A stretch of 16,898 nucleotides of DNA from Pseudomonadota bacterium (GTDB lineage Bacteria > Pseudomonadota > Gammaproteobacteria > Xanthomonadales > Xanthomonadaceae): positions 1 through 16,898 of the forward strand of contig JAEWZE010000146.1 of assembly GCA_023395465.1 (NCBI GenBank), in the 5' to 3' direction. The notes under the pieces are model-generated. The model saw nothing but the letters and a program-made list of their open reading frames with translations. It was not told the origin of the DNA and ran no database searches. Positions within the stretch are counted from its first letter, which is position 1. Each line of letters starts with the position of its first letter. Positions 13,283 through 16,898 of this stretch are shown here, in pieces. The position numbers and the translations under genes are program-made.

Positions 13283-16200
13283 TCAGAAGGTGTAGCGGAT
13301 CGCCGCCATGTAGCGCGGGCTCTGGTCGAGCAGACGCACCATCTGCAGCTCGTTGCGCGAGCGCCAGCGGACGTCCTCGCCCGTCAGGTTGATCGCCTCC
13401 AGGCCCACCGCCCAGTTGTCGTCCAGCTGCTTGGTGACGCTCAGGTCCCACTGCTGGTACTCCTCGACGTAGTACGGGTTGGTGTTCGACCCGTTCTGGT
13501 TGGCGGCCATCAGGTACTCGTCACGCCAGTTCCAGGCCAGTCGCGCAGTCCACCCGTACTTCTCGTACATGAACACGGCATTGGCGGTGTCGCTCAAACC
13601 GGTCAGGGCGAACTGCTGCACGCCCGGAGCCGCGCCGTCGTCGATCCCGACGTCACCACTGACCTTGGTGTAGTTCGCCTGGATGCCGAAGCCGCTGTCG
13701 CCGAAGAAGTACTGGCTGCCCAGCTCGAAGCCGTCGATGTTGGCCTTCTGCTGGTTGAGCGGGCGGTTGACGTTGAACATGTACAGCGGATCGTCCGCCT
13801 CGCCGACGAACGCCCGCCCCGGCTGACGCACCAGGGCCTCCATGGCGTTCCACTGCGCGTCGGTACCTTCGTAGGCGGCCAAGCCCCCCGTCACGTCCGC
13901 GTTGCGAAGCAGCGCCGCGGCGGTGAACAGGGCGATCGCATTGGCGCCACACGCGTGCACCGCCGCACCGGGTCCGACCTGGGCGTCGCACGCGGCGCTG
14001 TTCAGGAAGTCCAGCGCCGCCTGGGCGTCGGGACCACCGGTCGGGTCGCGCAGGCCGTACAGGTTCTCCGTCACCTGGCTGTTGCCGATGAAGTTGTTCA
14101 CGCGCTTGTCGAAGTACGTGAGCGAGATGTAGCTGGCCGGGGCGAAGTACCACTCCACGGCCACGTCCACGTTGTCGGACTCGAGCGGCAGCAGCGCCGG
14201 GTTCTGTGCGCTGCCGGTGCCGCGGAATCCGAGCAGGACCGAGCCGTTGGGCGCATTCGCCGTGGGGCCGGCGTACAGGTTGCCGTACGGCGCCCGCGCG
14301 ATGGTCTGGCTGAGCGAGACGCGACCCTTCAGCGAACTGGTGAAGTCGATGCTGAAGTCCAGGTTCGGCAGCCAGTAGCTGTACTCGGCCTCCTCCGAGA
14401 AGGGCTGCTGTTCCGCGGACGGGGTGATCGCGAAGTCGTTGTCGCCGTTCCAGTTGATCGACTGCGGCACCTGCAGCGACGAGACGGATCTCAGGTCGGT
14501 CTGCTCGTAGCGCGCGCCCAGCACGAGGTTGAACGGCATCGTGCCCAGCTCGCCGTCGAACTCGTACTGCACGTACGCGGCGCTGGTCTTTTCCTCGATC
14601 GTGTTGTCGTTGTTGTACTGGCCGTTGAAGTTCGACGGCGTGCCATAGAAGCCGGTCGCCCACTGGGCCATCTGGCTGGCATTGCCCCACCACGCGTTCT
14701 GCGGGGCGCCGTTGGTGCTGTAGTCGTCGAACAGGCCCGCGATGTTGATCGGACGGATCAGGTCCTGGAACCCGGGCTCCTCGCCGACGTTGTCCACGCT
14801 CCAGTTGCCGAGCACCTGCTGGTTGTCGTTCGAGGTCAGGCGACGCATCGACACCTTGGACGAATCGACACCGAACGACAGGCGGCCGTTGTCGAAGTCG
14901 AACGCACCGTCGATCCGGCCCTGTTCGATCTTGCTGTCCTGACGCGAGTACCAGATGCGCTGGATCTGGGTGCCGACCTGCTCCGGCGGGAACGCCGGGT
15001 TGACCACGCCGTTGACGTTGTTGAACGCGTCGTCTGCGTTCGGCGAGGTCGGGTACCAGGTCCGCGACATGATCGGCAGGCCGGTATTGAACCAGTATTC
15101 CTGCGCCCAGTTGCCGCCGCAGTAGGGACCGCCGGCCGATTGGCATGCGCTGGTGCCGGCGAACGAGAACGCGGTCGAGCTGGCGCCCGTGATCGGATCG
15201 TTGGGCAGGCTCTTGTTCTCGGTGCTATGGGCATCGAACTCGAAGCTCAGCCGGTCGGTCGCCTGCCAGGTGGCATTGAAGCCGATCGAGTCCAGCTTGT
15301 ACTTCTGCTCCTGGCGCTGCTGCTCGTAGCCGAAGTCCTTGGTGCCCACGATCTCGCGGATGTAGGTCGGAACCGCCAGCGGACCGCTGGTGTCGAACTC
15401 GATGCGCGAGAACGGGCCCTGGTTGAGCCACTGGGTCATCTCGCCACGATCCTCGGCGATCTCGTTGCTCGAGTGCGTGTAGTCGAGGGTCAGGGTGATC
15501 GCGTCGGTCGGCGCGAACTGCAGCACGCCCTGGGCGTTGATGCGCTGGCGCTCGAAGTTGGAGAACGCGTAGCGCAGATCGGCGGGCACCGAGTACAGCG
15601 AGCCCTCCGCCGGCGCGTTGATCACCTCGACGCGGTCGCCCCACCCTTCGGGAGCACCGGTCCAGCGCGACACCCGCCACTCGTTCTCGGTGGCCTGGAC
15701 CTCACCGCCCTTGCGCTGCTGGAAGCTGGTGCTCAGGCTGGCGCCCCAGCGCTTGTCGTCGCTGGCGAAGCTGATGATCGACGAGAGTTCGGGGGTGATG
15801 CTGCTGCCGATCGTCTGCGACTGGTCGGAGCCCGCCTTGAGTCCGGCATTGAAGGTCAGGCCTGCGGGAAGGTTCAGCGGGCGGTTGGTCTGAATGTCGA
15901 CCGTGGCGCCGATGCCGCCGCTCGGCACGTCCGAGCGGCCGGTCTTGTAGACCGTGATACCGCTGATCGCTTCGGAGGCAAGCTGGGCGAAGTTGAAGCC
16001 GCGCGTGCCGGCGCCGGTACCGCCCGTGACCTGGTCGCCGTTGCCGAACGCGTCCGCGCCCGGGATCTGGCGGCCGTTGAGCGTGACCATGTTGTAGCCG
16101 GGGCCGAAGCCGCGCGCGGTGATCTGCGCGCCTTCACCGTTGCGGCGCTCGATCGAGATGCCGGTGATGCGCTGCAGGGATTCGGCCAGGTTGGTATCGG

Positions 16201-16468
16201 GGAACTTGCCGATGTCCTCGGCGCTGATCGCGTCGACGACACCGGAGGTGTCGCGCTTGATCCCCATCGAATTCTCGAGGCTGTTGCGCAGGCCGGTGAC
16301 CACGATCGTGTCGAGCGTGGAGGCGTCCTGGGTCGCGGCCTGGGTCTGCTGTGCCACCGGCTCGGTCTGGGCCGGGTCCTGTGCGAATACGGGATTGATG
16401 ACCAGCACGCCACCGACGAAGGTGAACATTGCCTTTGACTTCAGCCCCTTCAACTTCTTGTTGCTCAT
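13283..16468 (-). CDS. TonB-dependent outer-membrane receptor (Xanthomonas/Caulobacter type)
   Basis: The 1061-residue outer-membrane active transporter has a signal peptide with likely cleavage after VFA (residue 29). A Gln/Thr-rich linker leads to a TonB box LDTIVVT (52-58), then a plug domain (ISAEDIGKFPDTNLAESLQRITGISIERR ... ITARGFGP ... VTLNGRQIPG). The rest is a 22-strand-type barrel ending in the canonical aromatic RYTF. There is no STN signalling domain, so it is a pure transporter. This subgroup in Xanthomonas and Caulobacter often takes up plant or complex carbohydrates under LacI-type control. C442/C450 and C827/C840 lie in loop-like segments and may form disulfides. The ATG is preceded by GAGGA at 7 nt. 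A terminator follows the gene. The ligand cannot be read from the sequence. Confidence 0.97.
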   Translation of the reverse strand: MSNKKLKGLKSKAMFTFVGGVLVINPVFAQDPAQTEPVAQQTQAATQDASTLDTIVVTGLRNSLENSMGIKRDTSGVVDAISAEDIGKFPDTNLAESLQRITGISIERRNGEGAQITARGFGPGYNMVTLNGRQIPGADAFGNGDQVTGGTGAGTRGFNFAQLASEAISGITVYKTGRSDVPSGGIGATVDIQTNRPLNLPAGLTFNAGLKAGSDQSQTIGSSITPELSSIISFASDDKRWGASLSTSFQQRKGGEVQATENEWRVSRWTGAPEGWGDRVEVINAPAEGSLYSVPADLRYAFSNFERQRINAQGVLQFAPTDAITLTLDYTHSSNEIAEDRGEMTQWLNQGPFSRIEFDTSGPLAVPTYIREIVGTKDFGYEQQRQEQKYKLDSIGFNATWQATDRLSFEFDAHSTENKSLPNDPITGASSTAFSFAGTSACQSAGGPYCGGNWAQEYWFNTGLPIMSRTWYPTSPNADDAFNNVNGVVNPAFPPEQVGTQIQRIWYSRQDSKIEQGRIDGAFDFDNGRLSFGVDSSKVSMRRLTSNDNQQVLGNWSVDNVGEEPGFQDLIRPINIAGLFDDYSTNGAPQNAWWGNASQMAQWATGFYGTPSNFNGQYNNDNTIEEKTSAAYVQYEFDGELGTMPFNLVLGARYEQTDLRSVSSLQVPQSINWNGDNDFAITPSAEQQPFSEEAEYSYWLPNLDFSIDFTSSLKGRVSLSQTIARAPYGNLYAGPTANAPNGSVLLGFRGTGSAQNPALLPLESDNVDVAVEWYFAPASYISLTYFDKRVNNFIGNSQVTENLYGLRDPTGGPDAQAALDFLNSAACDAQVGPGAAVHACGANAIALFTAAALLRNADVTGGLAAYEGTDAQWNAMEALVRQPGRAFVGEADDPLYMFNVNRPLNQQKANIDGFELGSQYFFGDSGFGIQANYTKVSGDVGIDDGAAPGVQQFALTGLSDTANAVFMYEKYGWTARLAWNWRDEYLMAANQNGSNTNPYYVEEYQQWDLSVTKQLDDNWAVGLEAINLTGEDVRWRSRNELQMVRLLDQSPRYMAAIRYTF

Positions 16469-16478
16469 GAATATGTCC

Positions 16479-16574
16479 TCAGCACTGGTTTAGAGCGAAG
16501 AAAAGCGCGTCGCTGCACACGGCGGCCTGTTGGCCGCGCCAGTGCCGAACTTCCAGGATTCTGCTCACCCTCAT
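16479..16574 (-). CDS. Possible leader peptide (31 aa) coupled to the receptor gene
   Basis: Starting at ATG 16574 the frame codes MRVSRILEVRHWRGQQ and 15 further residues, ending at a TGA (16481-16479). GGAGG lies 8 nt before the ATG, a good ribosome binding site. The TGA overlaps the receptor Shine-Dalgarno GAGGA (16480-16476), so ribosomes ending here would be placed on the receptor start 10 nt on. An in-frame ATG at 16598 lacks such a site. No family is recognisable; the case rests on signal placement only. Confidence 0.3.
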   Translation of the reverse strand: MRVSRILEVRHWRGQQAAVCSDALFFALNQC

Positions 16575-16695
16575 TCGACTGCCCTCCCCGTTGATCATGA
16601 CTTCAGTAGGTGTTTCAGCGTTGCGCCCTTCCTCCGGGCCTCGCGCCGCCTCTCTGTCGGCGCGCTTCTCAACAGACTTCAATTTCGATTACCGG

Positions 16696-16740
16696 TCCCG
16701 CCTGCCGGTTGCCCGAAGGCCAACCCGCCGTTGCGCGGGA
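16696..16740 (-). other. Nested hairpin with UUCG loop in the receptor leader
   Basis: The outer stem TCCCGC/GCGGGA (16740-16735 with 16701-16696) encloses an inner hairpin 16725-16707, GGTTGGCC-TTCG-GGCAACC with one bulged G. The UUCG tetraloop on a C-G pair is exceptionally stable, so an RNA structure in the leader is likely. No T-tract follows, so it is not an intrinsic terminator. Confidence 0.55.
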
Positions 16741-16776
16741 CTGCCGCTTCCCTGCATTCGTTTCAGTTGTTATTCT

Positions 16777-16790
16777 TGTTAGCGCTAACA
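16777..16790. promoter_or_regulatory. Perfect LacI-type operator palindrome
   Basis: TGTTAGCGCTAACA is a perfect 14-bp palindrome with the central CG typical of LacI/GntR-repressor-family operators (compare the GntR-type TGTTA-N4-TAACA pattern). It lies upstream of the receptor and about 20 nt downstream of a candidate -10, a position suited to repression. The repressor gene is not in the window. Confidence 0.8.
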
Positions 16791-16806
16791 TATGCGCGCC
16801 GACTTG

Positions 16807-16833
16807 ATAACATGTCGTTACGCGGGGTGTCAC
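16807..16833 (-). promoter_or_regulatory. Candidate receptor promoter with a second operator-like dyad
   Basis: On the minus strand GTGACA (16833-16828) and TGTTAT (16812-16807) are the best -35/-10 pair, but with a short 15-nt spacer. Overlapping the -10 is a dyad TAAC-N5-GTTA (16820-16808) that shares the TGTTA half-site of the perfect operator, 30-31 bp away centre to centre. I see no gene in the remaining bases to 16898. Confidence 0.3.
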
Positions 16834-16898
16834 TTTGCGGTGCAGCAAGCCCGCTGCGACCCGCATGACAGCGCAGTCGTTGCCCGGGCAACCATCGT

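Larger units (their letters stand above)
16469..16776 (-). other. Long 5' leader of the receptor mRNA
   Basis: About 310 nt lie between the operator and the receptor ATG, far longer than other leaders here. They hold a nested hairpin (16696-16740), a G-rich stretch and a possible 31-codon reading frame ending on the receptor ribosome binding site. No known riboswitch consensus is recognisable to me. The length suggests post-transcriptional control, or that an unseen promoter lies within it. Confidence 0.5.

Noticed and set aside
13202..16438. 1078-codon open frame opposite the receptor
   Set aside because: Its translation is low-complexity Val/Arg/Asp/His text, the mirror of receptor codon usage. 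The receptor strand has a signal peptide, TonB box and C-terminal Phe.
1..16898. Mobile elements, CRISPR, tRNA or rRNA
   Set aside because: No transposase, integrase, repeat-spacer pattern or tRNA cloverleaf sequence was seen on either strand.

Overview
The window is very GC-rich, densely coded chromosomal DNA. The best guess is a Xanthomonadaceae member (Lysobacter, Luteimonas, Pseudoxanthomonas or Xanthomonas type gammaproteobacterium). The reasons are the polA / DUF2782 lipoprotein neighbourhood, an sX13-like C-rich-loop small RNA downstream of polA, a Xanthomonas/Caulobacter-type TonB-dependent receptor with a LacI-type operator, and proteins with typical xanthomonad wording. I see no insertion sequence, phage gene, CRISPR array, tRNA or rRNA. 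The long open frames opposite polA, uvrD, the halogenase and the receptor are GC-driven shadows.

Left part (1-8705), mostly housekeeping. A probable small RNA with three C-rich hairpin loops and its own terminator lies just downstream of polA (DNA polymerase I, minus strand). Divergent from polA are a small DUF2782-type lipoprotein and a Gfo/Idh/MocA oxidoreductase. The latter collides tail to tail with a universal stress protein that has an FNR/ANR-like box in its promoter region. Next come a short-form 6-phosphogluconate dehydrogenase, a divergent 81-residue hypothetical protein, and uvrD (helicase II). polA and uvrD share an unusual start: the same TAGAAT hexamer exactly 6 nt before the ATG, suggesting leaderless mRNAs.

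Right part (8844-16898), the accessory region. Five minus-strand genes form one locus in the order TonB-dependent receptor, SapC-family protein, JmjC/cupin-like protein, flavin-dependent tryptophan-halogenase-family protein, DUF6445 protein. The receptor is preceded by a ~310 nt structured leader with a possible 31-codon leader peptide whose stop overlaps the receptor's ribosome binding site, and by a perfect 14-bp LacI-type palindrome. A strong intrinsic terminator sits between the receptor and the other four genes, so these are probably expressed at a lower level by read-through or from an unseen promoter.

This gene set is recurrent in TonB-receptor-rich bacteria, but I know of no established function. 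It combines an outer-membrane uptake protein with three apparent oxidative enzymes: one FAD enzyme and two proteins with Fe(II)/2-oxoglutarate-oxygenase-like residue patterns. The locus therefore either imports and oxidatively processes a nutrient or modifies a protein or peptide, possibly the receptor itself. That is the most interesting candidate system in the window.
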